Shown here one piece after another: positions 38,527 through 52,434 of a stretch of DNA of 64,000 nt. The stretch comes from Taudactylus pleione (taxonomy: Eukaryota > Chordata > Amphibia > Anura > Myobatrachidae). Under the pieces are notes generated by a model. That model had not been told where the DNA came from and did no database searches. It worked only from the letters and a program-made list of their open reading frames with translations. The stretch covers positions 11,613,501 through 11,677,500 of the forward strand of contig JAUIMM010000121.1 in the NCBI GenBank assembly GCA_031769625.1. Reading direction: 5' to 3'. Numbering within the stretch: the first letter of the stretch is position 1; the number at the start of each line of letters is the position of its first letter. Position numbers and translations under genes: made by a program.

Positions 38527-41500
38527 GTCAAGCCAGCCGGCCCTTTACTTATGACACAGGCGCACGCTTGGCACTGCTTTGTTGATGCACGTGCGGCTAC
38601 TGCGCACACAATTCACAAACACAGAAAATATATATTTTTTTGGTTTGGACTGGAGTGTACTTTGGGGGTTACAGCACCCTTTAATGGTCAAGCCAGCCGG
38701 CCCTTTACTTATGACACAGGCGCACGCTTGGCACTACTTTGTTGATGCACGTGCGGCTACTGCGCACACAATTCACAAAAACAGAAAATATTTTTTTTTT
38801 GGTTTGAACTGGAGTGTACTTTGGGGGTTACAGCACCCTTTAACGGTCAAGCTAGCTGGCCCTTTACTTATGACACAGGCGCACGCTTGGCACTTCTTTG
38901 TTGATGCACGTGCGGCTACTGCGCACACAATTCACAAACATAGAAAATTATTTTTTTTTTGGTTTGGACTGGAGTGTACTTTGTGGGTTACAGCACCCTA
39001 TAACGGTCAAGCCAGCCAGCCCTTTACTTATGACACAGGCGCACGCTTGGCACTACTTTGTTGATGGACGTGCGGCTACTGCGCACACAATTCACAAACA
39101 CACAAAAAATATTATTTTTTTGGTTTGAACTGGTGTGTACTGTGGGGGTTACAGCACCCATTAAAGGTCAAGCCAGCCGGCCCTTTACTTATGACACAGG
39201 CGCACGCTTGGCACTACTTTGTTGATGCACGTGCGGCTACTGCGCACACAATTCACAAACACAGAAAATATTTTTTTTTTGGTTTGGACTGGAGTGTACT
39301 TTGGGGGTTACAGCACCCTTTAACGGTCAAGCCAGCCGGCCCTTTACTTATGACACAGGCGCACGCTTGGCACTACTTTGTTGATGCACGTGCGGCTACT
39401 GCGCACACAATTCACAAACACAGAAAATATATATTTTTTTGGTTTGGACTGGAGTGTACTTTGGGGGTTACAGCACCCTTTAACGGTCAAGCCAGCCGGC
39501 CCTTTACTTATGACACAGGCGCACGCTTGGCACTGCTTTGTTGATGCACGTGCGGCTACTGCGCACACAATTCACAAACACAGAAAATATATATTTTTTT
39601 GGTTTGGACTGGAGTGAACTTTGGGGGTTACAGCACCCTTTAACGGTCAAGCCAGCCGGCCCTTTACTTATGACACAGGCGCACGCTTGGCACTGCTTTG
39701 TTGATGCACGTGCGGCTACTGCGCACACAATTCACAAACACAGAAAATATATATTTTTTTGGTTTGGACTGGAGTGTACTTTGGGGGTTACAGCACCCTT
39801 TAACGGTCAAGCCAGCCGGCCCTTTACTTATGACACAGGCGCACGCTTGGCACTACTTTGTTGATGCACGTGCGGCTACTGCGCACACAATTCACAAAAA
39901 CAGAAAATATTTTTATTTTGGTTTGAACTGGAGTGTTCTTTGGGGGTTACAGCACCCTTTAACGGTCAAGCCAGCCGGCCCTTTACTTATGACACAGGCG
40001 CACGCTTGGCACTACTTTGTTGATGCACGTGCGGCTACTGCGCACACAATTCACAAACACAGAAAATAACTTTTTTTTGGGTTTGGACGGGAGTGTACTT
40101 TGGGGGTTACAGCACCCTTTAACGGTCAAGCCAGCCGGCCCTTTACTTATGACACAGGCGCAGGCTTGGCACTACTTTGTTGATGCACGTGCGGCTACTG
40201 CACACACAATTCACAAACACAGAAAATATATATTTTTTTTGTTTGGACTGGAGTGTACTTTGGGGGTTACAGCACCCTTTAACGGTCAAGCCAGCCGGCC
40301 CTTTACTTATGACACAGGCGCACGCTTGGCACTTCTTTGTTGATGCACGTGCGGCTACTGCGCACACAGTTCACAAACACAGAAAATATATATTTTTTTG
40401 GTTTGGACTGGAGTGTACTTTGGGGGTTACAGCACCCTTTAATGTCAAGCCAGCCGGCCCTTTACTTATGACACAGGCGCATGCTTGGCACTACTTTGTT
40501 GATGCACGTGCGGCTACTGCGCACACAATTCACAAACACACAAAAAATATTATTTTTTTGGTTTGAACTGGTGTGTACTTTGGGGGTTACATCACCCTTT
40601 AATGGTCAAGCCAGCCGGCCCTTTACTTATGACACAGGCGCACGCTTGGCACTACTTTGTTGATGCACGTGCGGCTACTGCGCACACAATTCACAAACAC
40701 AGAAAATAATTTTTTTTTTGGTTTGGACTGGAGTGTATTTTGGGGGTTACAGCACCATTTAACGGTCAAGCCAGCCGGCCCTTTACTTATGACACAGGCG
40801 CACGCTTGGCACTACTTTGTTGATGCACATGCGGCTACTGCGCACACAATTCACAAACACAGAAAATATATATTTTTTTGGTTTGGACTGGAGTGTATTT
40901 TGGGGGTTACAGCACCCTTTAACGGTCAAGCCAGCCGGCCCTTTACTTATGACACAGGTGCACGCTTGGCACTACTTTGTTGATGCACATGCGGCTACTG
41001 CGCACACAATTCAGAAACACAGAAAATATATATTTTTTTGGTTTGGACTGGAGTGTACTTTGGGGGTTACAGCACCCTTTAACGGTCAAGCCAGCCGGCC
41101 CTTTACTTATGACACTGGCGCACACTTGGCACTACTTTGTTGATGCACGTGCGGCTACTGCGCACACACTTCACAAACACAGAAAATATATATTTTTTTG
41201 GTTTGGAGTGGAGTGTACTTTGGGGGTTACAGCACCCTTTAACGGTTAAGCCAGCCGGCCCTTTACTTATGACACAGGCGCACGCTTGGCACTACTTTGT
41301 TGATGCACGTGCGGCTACTGCGCACACAATTCACAAACACAGAAAATATATATTTTTTTGGTTTGGACTGGAGTGTACTTTGGGGGTTACAGCACCCTTT
41401 AACGGTCAAGCCAGCCGGCCCTTTACTTATGACACAGGCGCACGCTTGGCACTACTTTGTTGATGCACGTGCGGCTACTGCGCACACAATTCACAAACAC

Positions 41501-43642
41501 AGAAAATATATATTTTTTTGGTTTGTACTGGAGTGTACTTTGGGGGTTACAGCACCCTTTAATGGTCAAGCCAGCCGGCCCTTTACTTATGACACAGGCG
41601 CACGCTTGGCACTACTTTGTTGATGAACGTGCGGCTACTGCGCACACAATTCACAAACACAGAAAATATATATTTTTTTGGTTTGGACTGGAGTGTACTT
41701 TGGGGGTTACAGCACCCTTTAACGGTCAAGCCAGCCGGCCCTTTACTTATGACACAGGCGCACGCTTGGTACTGCTTTGTTGATGCACGTGCGGCTACTG
41801 CGCACACAATTCACAAACACAGAAAATAAATATTTTTTTGGTTTGGACTGGAGTGTACTTTGGGGGTTACAGCACCCTTTAACGGTCAAGCCAGCCGGCC
41901 CTTTACTTATGACACAGGCGCATGCTTGGCACTACTTTGTTGATGCACGTGCGGCTACTGCGCACACAATTCACAAAAACAGAAAATATTTTTTTTTTGG
42001 TTTGAACTGGAGTGTACTTTGGGGGTTACAGCACCCTTTAACGGTCAAGCCAGCCGGCCCTTTACTTATGACACAGGCGCACGCTTGGCACTACTTTGTT
42101 GATGCACGTGCGGCTACTGCGCACACAATTCACAAACACAGAAAATATTTTTTTTTTTGGTTTGGACGGGAGTGTACTTTGGGGGTTACAGCACCCTTTA
42201 ACGGTCAAGCTAGCCGGCCCTTTACTTATGACACAGGCGCACGCTTGGCACTACTTTGTTGATGCACGTGCGGCTACTGCACACACAATTCACAAACACA
42301 GAAAATATATATTTTTTTTGTTTGGACTGGAGTGTACTTTGGGGGTTACAGCACCCTTTAACGGTCAAGCCAGCCGGCCCTTTACTTATGACACAGGCGC
42401 ACGCTTGGCACTACTTTGTTGATGCACGTGCGGCTACTGCGCACACAATTCACAAACACAGAAAATATATATTTTTTTGGTATGGACTAGAGTGTACTTT
42501 GGGGGTTACAGCACCCTTTAACGGTCAAGCCAGCCGGCCCTTTACTTATGACACAGGCGCACGCTTGGCACTACTTTGTTGATGCACGTGCGGCTACTGC
42601 GCACACAATTCACAAAAACAGAAAATATTTTTTTTTTGGTTTGAACTGGAGTGTACTTTGGGGGTTACAGCACCCTTTAATGGTCAAGCCAGCCGGCCCT
42701 TTACTTATGACACAGGCGCACGCTTGGCACTACTTTGTTGATGCACGTGCGGCTACTGCGCACACAATTCACAAACACAGAAAATAATTTTTTTTTTGGT
42801 TTGGACGGGAGTGTACTTTGGGGGTTACAGCACCCTTTAACGGTCAAGCCAGCCGGCCCTTTACTTATGACACAGGCGCACGCTTGGCACTTCTTTGATG
42901 ATGCACGTGCGGCTACTGCGCACACAATTCACAAACATAGAAAATTATTTTTTTTTTGGTTTGGACTGGAGTGTACTTTGGGGGTTACAGCACCCTATAT
43001 CGGTCAAGCCAGCCAGCCCTTTACTTATGACACAGGCGCACGCTTGGCACTACTTTGTTGATGGACGTGCGGCTACTGCGCACACAATTCACAAACACAC
43101 AAAAAATATTATTTTTTTGATTTGAACTGGTGTGTACTTTGGGGGTTACAGCACCCATTAAAGGTCAAGCCAGCCGGCCCTTTACTTATGACACAGGCGC
43201 ACGCTTGGCACTACTTTGTTGATGCACGTGCGGCTACTGCGCACACAATTCACAAACACAGAAAATATTTGTTTTTTGGTTTGGACTGGAGTGTACTTTG
43301 GGGGTTACAGCACCCTTTAACGGTCAAGCCAGCCGGCCCTTTACTTATGACACAGGCGCACGCTTGGCACTACTTTGTTGATGCACGTGCGGCTACTGCG
43401 CACACAATTCACAAACACAGAAAATATATATATTTTTGGTTTGGACTGGAGTGTACTTTGGGGGTTACAGCACCCTTTATTGGTCAAGCCAGCCGGCCCT
43501 TTACTTATGACACAGGCGCACGCTTGGCACTGCTTTGTTGATGCACGTGCGGCTACTGCGCACACAATTCACAAACACAGAAAATATATATTTTTTTGGT
43601 TTGGACTGGAGTGTACTTTGGGGGTTACAGCACCCTTTAATG
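38527..43642 (+). repeat. HOR mosaic, right end of the left domain (~32 monomers)
   Basis: It continues with an AAAAACAG monomer leading to AGCTAGCTGGCC, an ACATAGAAAATTA run with TTTGTGGG near 38982, GATGGAC/CCATTAAAGG, CACTGC copies and the last marker at 39965. The order of 25744-28.9 kb follows at an offset of about 14220 bp. The last GGTTAAG junction (about 41245) and the last CACTGGCGCACAC monomer (41085) of the window are here. Private changes include GCGCAGGCTT near 40160, GTTTGTACTGG near 41523, GATGAACGTG near 41624 and AAATAAATATT near 41824. Confidence 0.75.
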
Positions 43643-45721
43643 GTCAAGCCAGCCGGCCCTTTACTTATGACACAGGCGCACGCTTGGCACTGCTTTGTTG
43701 ATGCACGTGCGGCTACTGCGCACACAATTCACAAACACAGAAAATATATATTTTTTTGGTTTGGACTGGAGTGTACTTTGGGGGTTACAGCACCCTTTAA
43801 CGGTCAAGCCAGCCGGCCCTTTACTTATGACACAGGCGCACGCTTGGCACTACTTTGTTGATGCACGTGCGGCTACTGCGCACACAATTCACAAAAACAG
43901 AAAATATTTTTTTTTTGGTTTGAACTGGAGTGTACTTTGGGGGTTACAGCACCCTTTAACGGTCAAGCCAGCCGGCCCTTTACTTATGACACAGGCGCAC
44001 GCTTGGCACTACTTTGTTGATGCACGTGCGGCTACTGCGCACACAATTCACAAACACAGAAAATAATTTTTTTTTTGGTTTGGACAGGAGTGTACTTTGG
44101 GGGTTACAGCACCCTTTAACGGTCAAGCCAGCCGGCCCTTTACTTATGACACAGGCGCACGCTTGGCACTACTTTGTTGATACACGTGCGGCTACTGCAC
44201 ACACAATTCACAAACACAGAAAATATATATTTTTTTTGTTTGGACTGGAGTGTACTTTGGGGGTTACAGCACCCTTTAACGGTCAAGCCAGCCGGCCCTT
44301 TACTTATGACACAGGCGCACGCTTGGCACTACTTTGTTGATGCACGTGCGGCTACTGCGCACACAATTCACAAACACAGAAAATATATATTTTTTTGGTT
44401 TGGACTGGAGCGTACTTTGGGGGTTACAGCACCCTTTACTGTCAAGCCAGCCGGCCCTTTACTTATGACACAGGCGCATGCTTGGCACTACTTTGTTGAT
44501 GCACGTGCGGCTACTGCGCACACAATTCACAAACACACAAAAAATATTATTTTTTTGGTTTGAACTGGTGTGTACTTTGGGGGTTACATCACCCTTTAAT
44601 GGTCAAGCCAGCCGGCCCTTTACTTATGACACAGGCGCATGCTTGGCACTACTTTGTTGATGCACGTGCGGCTACTGCGCACACAATTCACAAACACAGA
44701 AAATAATTTTTTTTTTGGTTTGGACGGGAGTGTACTTTGGGGGTTACAGCACCCTTTAACGGTCAAGCCAGCCGGCCCTTTACTTATGACACAGGCGCAC
44801 GCTTGGCACTACTTTGTTGATGCACATGCGGCTACTGCGCACACAATTCACAAACACAGAAAATATATATTTTTTTGGTTTGGACTGGAGTGTACTTTGG
44901 GGGTTACAGCACACTTTAATGGTCAAGCCAGCCGGCCCTTTACTTATGACACAGGTGCACGCTTGGCACTACTTTGTTGATGCACGTGCGGCTACTGCGC
45001 CCACAATTCAGAAACACAGAAAATATTTTTTTTTTTGGTTTGGACTGGAGTGTACTTTGGGGGTTACAGCACCCTTTAACGGTCAAGCCAGCCGGCCCTT
45101 TACTTATGACACAGGCGCACACTTGGCACTACTTTGTTGATGCACGTGCGGCTACTGCGCACACAATTCACAAACACAGAAAATATATATTTTTTTGGTT
45201 TGAAGTGGAGTGTATTTTGGGGGTTACAGCACCCTTTAACGGTCAAGCCAGCCGGCCCTTTACTTATGACACAGGCGCACGCTTGGCACTACTTTGTTGA
45301 TGCACGTGCGGCTACTGCGCACACAATTCACAAACACAAAAAATATATATTTTTTTGGTTTGGACTGGAGTGTACTTTGGGGGTTACAGCACCCTTTAAC
45401 GGTCAAGCCAGCCGGCCCTTTACTTATGACACAGGCGCACGCTTGGCACTACTTTGTTGATGCACGTGCGGCTACTGCGCACACAATTCACAAACACAGA
45501 AAATATATTTTTTTTTGGTTTGGACTGGAGTGTACTTTGGGGGTTACAGCACCCTTTAATGGTCAAGCCAGCCGGCCCTTTACTTATGACACAGGCGCAC
45601 GCTTGGCACTACTTTGTTGATGCACGTGCGGCTACTGCGCACACAATTCACAAACACAGAAAATATATAATTTTTTGGTTTGGACTGGAGTGTACTTTGG
45701 GGGTTACAGCACCCTTTAACG
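43643..45721 (+). repeat. 13-monomer duplication, unit A (2079 bp)
   Basis: This is a unit of the right domain. It contains an AATAATTT/GACAGG monomer, GATACACGTG with TGCACAC (about 44181), CTTTACTGTCAAG (about 44436), GCATGC types, CACACTTTAATGG (about 44911), GCGCCCACAATT (about 44998), a CACAGGCGCACAC monomer, a TTTGAAGTGGAG/GTATTTT monomer at 45082 and a CACAAAAAATATA monomer at 45242. Unit B follows at a 2079-bp offset with the same rare members. Confidence 0.85.
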
Positions 45722-47641
45722 GTCAAGCCAGCCGGCCCTTTACTTATGACACAGGCGCACGCTTGGCACTGCTTTGTTGATGCACGTGCGGCTACTGCGC
45801 ACACAATTCACAAACACAGAAAATATATATTTTTTTGGTTTGGACTGGAGTGTACTTTGGGGGTTACAGCACCCTTTAATGGTCAAGCCAGCTGGCCCTT
45901 TACTTATGACACAGGCGCACGCTTGGCACTACTTTGTTGATGCACGTGCGGCTACTGCGCACACAATTCACAAAAACAGAAAATATTTTTTTTTTGGTTT
46001 GAACTGGAGTGTACTTTGGGGGTTACAGCACCCTTTAACGGTCAAGCCAGCCGGCCCTTTACTTATGACACAGGCGCACGCTTGGCACTACTTTGTTGAT
46101 GCACGTGCGGCTACTGCGCACACAATTCACAAACACAGAAAATAATTTTTTTTTTGGTTTGGACGGGAGTGTACTTTGGGGGTTACAGCACCCTTTAACG
46201 GTCAAGCCAGCCGGCCCTTTACTTATGACACAGGCGCACGCTTGGCACTACTTTGTTGATGCACGTGCGGCTACTGCACACACAATTCACAAACACAGAA
46301 AATATATATTTTTTTTGTTTGGACTGGAGTGTACTTTGGGGGTTACAGCACCCTTTAACGGTCAAGCCAGCCGGCCCTTTACTTATGACACAGGCGCACG
46401 CTTGGCACTACTTTGTTGATGCACGTGCGGCTACTGCGCACACAATTCACAAACACAGAAAATATATATTTTTTTGGTTTGGACTGGAGTGTACTTTGGG
46501 GGTTACAGCACCCTTTAATGTCAAGCCAGACGGCCCTTTACTTATGACACAGGCGCATGCTTGGCACTACTTTGTTGATGCACGTGCGGCTACTGCGCAC
46601 ACAATTCACAAACACACAAAAAATATTATTTTTTTGGTTTGAACTGGTGTGTACTTTGGGGGTTACATCACCCTTTAATGGTCAAGCCAGCCGGCCCTTT
46701 ACTTATGACACAGGCGCATGCTTGGCACTACTTTGTTGATGCACGTGCGGCTACTGCGCACACAATTCACAAACACAGAAAATAATTTTTTTTTTGGTTT
46801 GGACTGGAGTGTACTTTGGGGGTTACAGCACCCTTTAACGGTCAAGCCAGCCGGCCCTTTACTTATGACACAGGCGCACGCTTGGCACTACTTTGTTGAT
46901 GCACATGCGGCTACTGCGCACACAATTCACAAACACAGAAAATATATATTTTTTTGGTTTGGACTGGAGTGTACTTTGGGGGTTACAGCACACTTTAATG
47001 GTCAAGCCAGCCGGCCCTTTACTTATGACACAGGTGCACGCTTGGCACTACTTTGTTGATGCACGTGTGGCTACTGCGCACACAATTCAGAAACACAGAA
47101 AATATTTTTTTTTTTTGGTTTGGACTGGAGTGTACTTTGGGGGTTACAGCACCCTTTAACGGTCAAGCCAGCCGGCCCTTTACTTATGACACAGGCGCAC
47201 ACTTGGCACTACTTTGTTGATGCACGTGCGGCTACTGCGCACACAATTCACAAACACAGAAAATATATATTTTTTTGGTTTGAAGTGGAGTGTATTTTGG
47301 GGGTTACAGCACCCTTTAACGGTCAAGCCAGCCGGCCCTTTACTTATGACACAGGCGCACGCTTGGCACTACTTTGTTGATGCACGTGCGGCTACTGCGC
47401 ACACAATTCACAAACACAAAAAATATATATTTTTTTGGTTTGGACTGGAGTGTACTTTGGGGGTTACAGCACCCTTTAACGGTCAAGCCAGCTGGCCCTT
47501 TACTTATGACACAGGCGCACGCTTGGCACTACTTTGTTGATGCACGTGCGGCTACTGCGCACACAATTCACAAACACAGAAAATATATATTTTTTTGGTT
47601 TGGACTGGAGTGTACTTTGGGGGTTACAGCACCCTTTAACG
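45722..47641 (+). repeat. 13-monomer duplication, unit B, one monomer lost (1920 bp)
   Basis: It shares with unit A the CACACTTTAATGG, TTTGAAGTGG/GTATTTT and CACAAAAAATATA monomers in the same order. Near the end it lacks one of the two near-consensus monomers found at 45402-45721, so the spacing to the next CACTGC monomer is 1920 bp. Private changes include AGCCAGACGGCC near 46527, GTGTGGC near 47067 and AGCTGGCC near 47491. Confidence 0.85.
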
Positions 47642-48440
47642 GTCAAGCCAGCCGGCCCTTTACTTATGACACAGGCGCACGCTTGGCACTGCTTTGTTGA
47701 TGCACGTGCGGCTACTGCGCACACAATTCACAAACACAGAAAATATATATTTTTTTGGTTTGGACTGGAGTGTACTTTGGGGGTTACAGCACCCTTTAAT
47801 GGTCAAGCCAGCCGGCCCTTTACTTATGACACAGGCGCACGCTTGGCACTACTTTGTTGATGCACGTGCGGCTACTGCGCACACAATTCACAAAAACAGA
47901 AAATATTTTTTTTTTTGTTTGAACTGGAGTGTACTTTGGGGGTTACAGCACCCTTTAACGGTCAAGCCAGCCGGCCCTTTACTTATGACACAGGCGCACA
48001 CTTGGCACTACTTTGTTGATGCACGTGCGGCTACTGCGCACACAATTCACAAACACAGAAAATAATTTTTTTTTTGGTTTTGACGGGAGTGTACTTTGGG
48101 GGTTACAGCACCCTTTAACGGTCAAGCTAGCCGGCCCTTTACTTATGACACAGGCGCACGCTTGGCACTACTTTGTTGATGCACGTGCGGCTACTGCGCA
48201 CACAATTCACAAACACAGAAAATAATTTTTTTTTTGGTTTGGACTGGAGTGTACTTTGGGGGTTACAGCACCCTTTAATGGTCAAGCCAGCCGGCCCTTT
48301 ACTTATGACACAGGCGCACGCTTGGCACTACTTTGTTGATGCACATGCGGCTACTGCGCACACAATTCACAAACACAGAAAATATATATTTTTTTGGTTT
48401 GGACTGGAGTGTATTTTGGGGGTTACAGCACCATTTAACG
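47642..48440 (+). repeat. Start of a third copy of the 13-monomer unit (5 monomers)
   Basis: CACTGC/AATGG, AAAAACAG and AATAATTT monomers repeat the start of units A and B, with private changes GGTTTTGACGGG near 48078 and GCGCACACTT near 47996. It then moves to an AGCTAGCC monomer, a CACATGC/GTATTTT monomer and CACCATTTAACGG near 48430. The large 25-monomer duplication begins directly after. Confidence 0.7.
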
Positions 48441-51400
48441 GTCAAGCCAGCCGGCCCTTTACTTATGACACAGGTGCACGCTTGGCACTACTTTGTTGAT
48501 GCACGTGCGGCTACTGCGCACACAATTCAGAAACACAGAAAATATATATTTTTTTGGTTTGGACTGGAGTGTACTTTGGGGGTTACAGCACCCTTTAACG
48601 GTCAAGCCAGCCGGCCCTTTACTTATGACACAGGCGCACACTTGGCACTACTTTGTTGATGCACGTGCGGCTACTGCGCACACAATTCACGAACACAGAA
48701 AATATATATTTTTTTGGTTTGGAGTGGAGTGTACTTTGGGGGTTACAGCACCCTTTAACGGTCAAGCCAGCCGGCCCTTTACTTATGACACAGGCGCACG
48801 CTTGGCACTACTTTGTTGATGCACGTGCGGCTACTGCGCACACAATTCACAAACACAGAAAATATATATTTTTTTGGTTTGGACTGGAGTGTACTTTGGG
48901 GGTTACAGCACCCTTTAACAGTCAAGCCAGCCGGCCCTTTACTTATGACACAGGCGCACGCTTGGCACTACTTTGTTGATGCACGTGCGGCTACTGCGCA
49001 CACAATTCACAAACACAGAAAATATATTTTTTTTTGGTTTGGACTGGAGTGTACTTTGGGGGTTACAGCAACCTTTAACGGTCAAGCCAGCCGGCCCTTT
49101 ACTTATGACACAGGCGCACGCTTGGCACTGCTTTGTTGATGCACGTGCGGCTACTGCGCACACAATTCACAAACACAGAAAATATATATTTTTTTGGTTT
49201 GGACTGGAGTGTACTTGGGGGTTACAGCACCCTTTAACGGTCAAGCCAGCCGGCCCTTTACTTATGACACAGGCGCACGCTTGGCACTGCTTTGTTGATG
49301 CACGTGCGGCTACTGCGCACACAATTCACAAACACAGAAAATATATATTTTTTTGGTTTGGACTGGAGTGTACTTTGGGGGTTACAGCACCCTTTAACGG
49401 TCAAGCCAGCTGGCCCTTTACTTATGACACAGGCGCACGCTTGGCACTACTTTGTTGATGCACGTGCGGCTACTGCGCACACAATTCACAAAAACAGAAA
49501 ATATATTTTTTTTTTGTTTGGACTGGAGTGTACTTTGGGGGTTACAGCACCCTTTAACGGTCAAGCCAGCTGGCCCTTTACTTATGACACAGGCGCACGC
49601 TTGGCACTACTTTGTTGATGCACGTGCGGCTACTGCGCACACAATTCACAAACAGAAAATATATATTTTTTTGGTTTGGACTTGAGTGTACTTTGGGGGT
49701 TACAGAACCCTTTAACGGTCAAGCCAGCCGGCCCTTTACTTATGACACAGGCGCACGCTTGGCACTACTTTGTTGATGAACGTGCGGCTACTGCGCACAC
49801 AATTCACAAAAACAGAAAATATTTTTTTTTTGGTTTGAACTGGAGTGTACTTTGGGGGTTACAGCACCCTTTAACGGTGAAGCCAGCCGGCCCTTTACTT
49901 ATGACACAGGCGCACGCTTGGCACTACTTTGTTGATGCACGTGCGGCTACTGCGCACACAATTCACAAACACAGAAAATAATTTTTTTTTTGGTTTGGAC
50001 GGGAGTGTACTTTGGGGGTTACAGCACCCTTTAACGGTCAAGCTAGCCGGCCCTTTACTTATGACACAGGCGCACGCTTGGCACTACTTTGTTGATGCAC
50101 GTGCTGCTACTGCGCACACAATTCACAAACACAGAAAATAATTTTTTTTTGGTTTGGACTGGAGTGTACTTTGGGGGTTACAGCACCCTTTAACGGTCAA
50201 GCCAGCTGGCCCTTTACTTATGACACAGGCGCACGCTTGCCACTACTTTGTTGATACACATGCGGCTACTGCGCACGCAATTCACAAACACAGAAAATAT
50301 ATATTTTTTTGGTTTGGACTGGAGTGTATTTTGGGGGTTACAGCACCCTTTAACGGTCAAGCCAGCCGGCCCTTTACTTATGACACAGGTGCACGCTTGG
50401 CACTACTTTGTTGATGCACGTGCGGCTACTGCGCACACAATTCAGAAACACAGAAAATATATATTTTTTTGGTTTGGACTGGAGTGTACTTTGGGGGTTA
50501 CAGCACCCTTTAACGGTCAAGCCAGCCGGCCCTTTACTTATGACACAGGCGCACACTTGGCACTACTTTGTTGATGCACGTGCGGCTACTGCGCACACAA
50601 TTCACAAACACAGAAAATATATATTTTTTTGGTTTGGAGTGGAGTGTACTTTGGGGGTTACAGCACCCTTTAACGGTCAAGCCAGCCGGCCCTTTACTTA
50701 TGACACAGGCGCACGCTTGGCACTACTTTGTTGATGCACGTGCGGCTACTGCGCACACAATTCACAAACACAGAAAATATTTATTTTTTTGGTTTGGACT
50801 GGAGTGTACTTTGGGGGTTACAGCACCCTTTAACGGACAAGCCAGCCGGCCCTTTACTTATGACACAGGCGCACACTTGGCACTGCTTTGTTGATGCACG
50901 TGCGGCTACTGCGCACACAATTCACAAACACAGAAAATATATATTTTTTTGGTTTGGACTGGAGTGTACTTTGGGGGTTACAGCACCCTTTAACGGTCAA
51001 GCCAGCCGGCCCTTTACTTATGACACAGGCGCACGCTTGGCACTACTTTGTTGATGCACGTGCGGCTACTGCGCACACAATTCACAAAAACAGAAAATAT
51101 TTTTTTTTTGGTTTGAACTGGAGTGTACTTTGGGGGTTACAGCACCCTTTAACGGTCAAGCCAGCCGGCCCTTTACTTATGACACAGGCGCACGCTTGGC
51201 ACTACTTTGTTGATGCACGTGCGGCTACAGCGCACACAATTCACAAACACAGAAAATAATTTTTTTTTTGGCTTTGACGAGAGTGTACTTTGGGGGTTAC
51301 AGCACCCTTTAATGGTCAAGCTAGCCGGCCCTTTACTTATGACACAGGCGCACGCTTGGCACTACTTTGTTGATGCACGTGCGGCTACTGCGCACACAAT

Positions 51401-52434
51401 TCACAAACACAGAAAATAATTTTTTTTTTGGTTTGGACTGGAGTGTACTTTGGGGGTTACAGCACCCTTTAACGGTCAAGCCAGCCGGCCCTTTACTTAT
51501 GACACAGGTGCACGCTTGGCACTACTTTGTTGATGCACATGCGGCTACTGCGCACACAATTCAGAAACACAGAAAATATATATTTTTTTGGTTTGGACTG
51601 GAGTGTACTTTGGGGGTTACAGCACCCTTTAACGGTCAAGCCAGCCGGCCCTTTACTTATGGCACAGGCGCACACTTGGCACTACTTTGTTGATGCACGT
51701 GCGGCTACTGCGCACACAATTCACAAACACAGAAAATATATATTTTTTTGGTTTGGAGTGGAGTGTACTTTGGGGGTTACAGCACCCTTTAACGGTCAAG
51801 CCAGCCGGCCCTTTACTTATGACACAGGCGCACGCTTGGCACTACTTTGTTGATGCACGTGCGGCTACTGCGCACACAATTCACAAACACAGAAAATATA
51901 TTTTTTTTTGGTTTGGACTGGAGTGTACTTTGGGGGTTACAGCACCCTTTAACGGTCAAGCCAGCCGGCCCTTTACTTATGACACAGGCGCACGCTTGGC
52001 ACTACTTTGTTGATGCACGTGCGGCTACTGCGCACACAATTCACAAACACAGAAAATATATATTTTTTTGGTTTGGACTGGAGTGTACTTTGGGGGTTAC
52101 AGCACCCTTTAACGGTCAAGCCAGCCGGCCCTTTACTTATGACACAGGCGCACGCTTGGCACTGCTTTGTTGATGCACGTGCGGCTACTGCGCACACAAT
52201 TCACAAACACAGAAAATATATATTTTTTTGGTTTGGACTGGAGTGTACTTTGGGGGTTACAGCACCCTTTAACGGTCAAGCCAGCCGGCCCTTTACTTAT
52301 GACACAGGCGCACGCTTGGCACTGCTTTGTTGATGCACGTGCGGCTACTGCGCACACAATTCACAAACACAGAAAATATATATTTTTTTGGTTTGGACTG
52401 GAGTGTACTTTGGGGGTTACAACACCCTTTAACG
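48441..52434 (+). repeat. Recent 25-monomer HOR duplication, copy 1 (3994 bp)
   Basis: Rare members shared with copy 2 are TTTAACAGTC (48917), AGCAACCTTTAACGG (49066), a CACAAACAGAAAAT monomer with 2 bp missing (49650), GGACTTGAG with CAGAACCC (49678-49708), GATGAACG (49776), GGTGAAG (49877), GTGCTGC (50102), TTGCCAC (50238), GGACAAG (50835), GCTACAGCGC (51227), GCTTTGACGAG (51271) and CTTATGGCAC (51656). A private 1-bp loss at about 49215 makes it one base shorter than copy 2. Confidence 0.93.

Noticed and set aside
48680..48700. CENP-B box in the one monomer with CACGAACAC
   Set aside because: On the reverse strand this gives TTCG, but the required A and the CGGG at the other end of the box are missing. 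The consensus monomer has no TTCG or CGAA at all.
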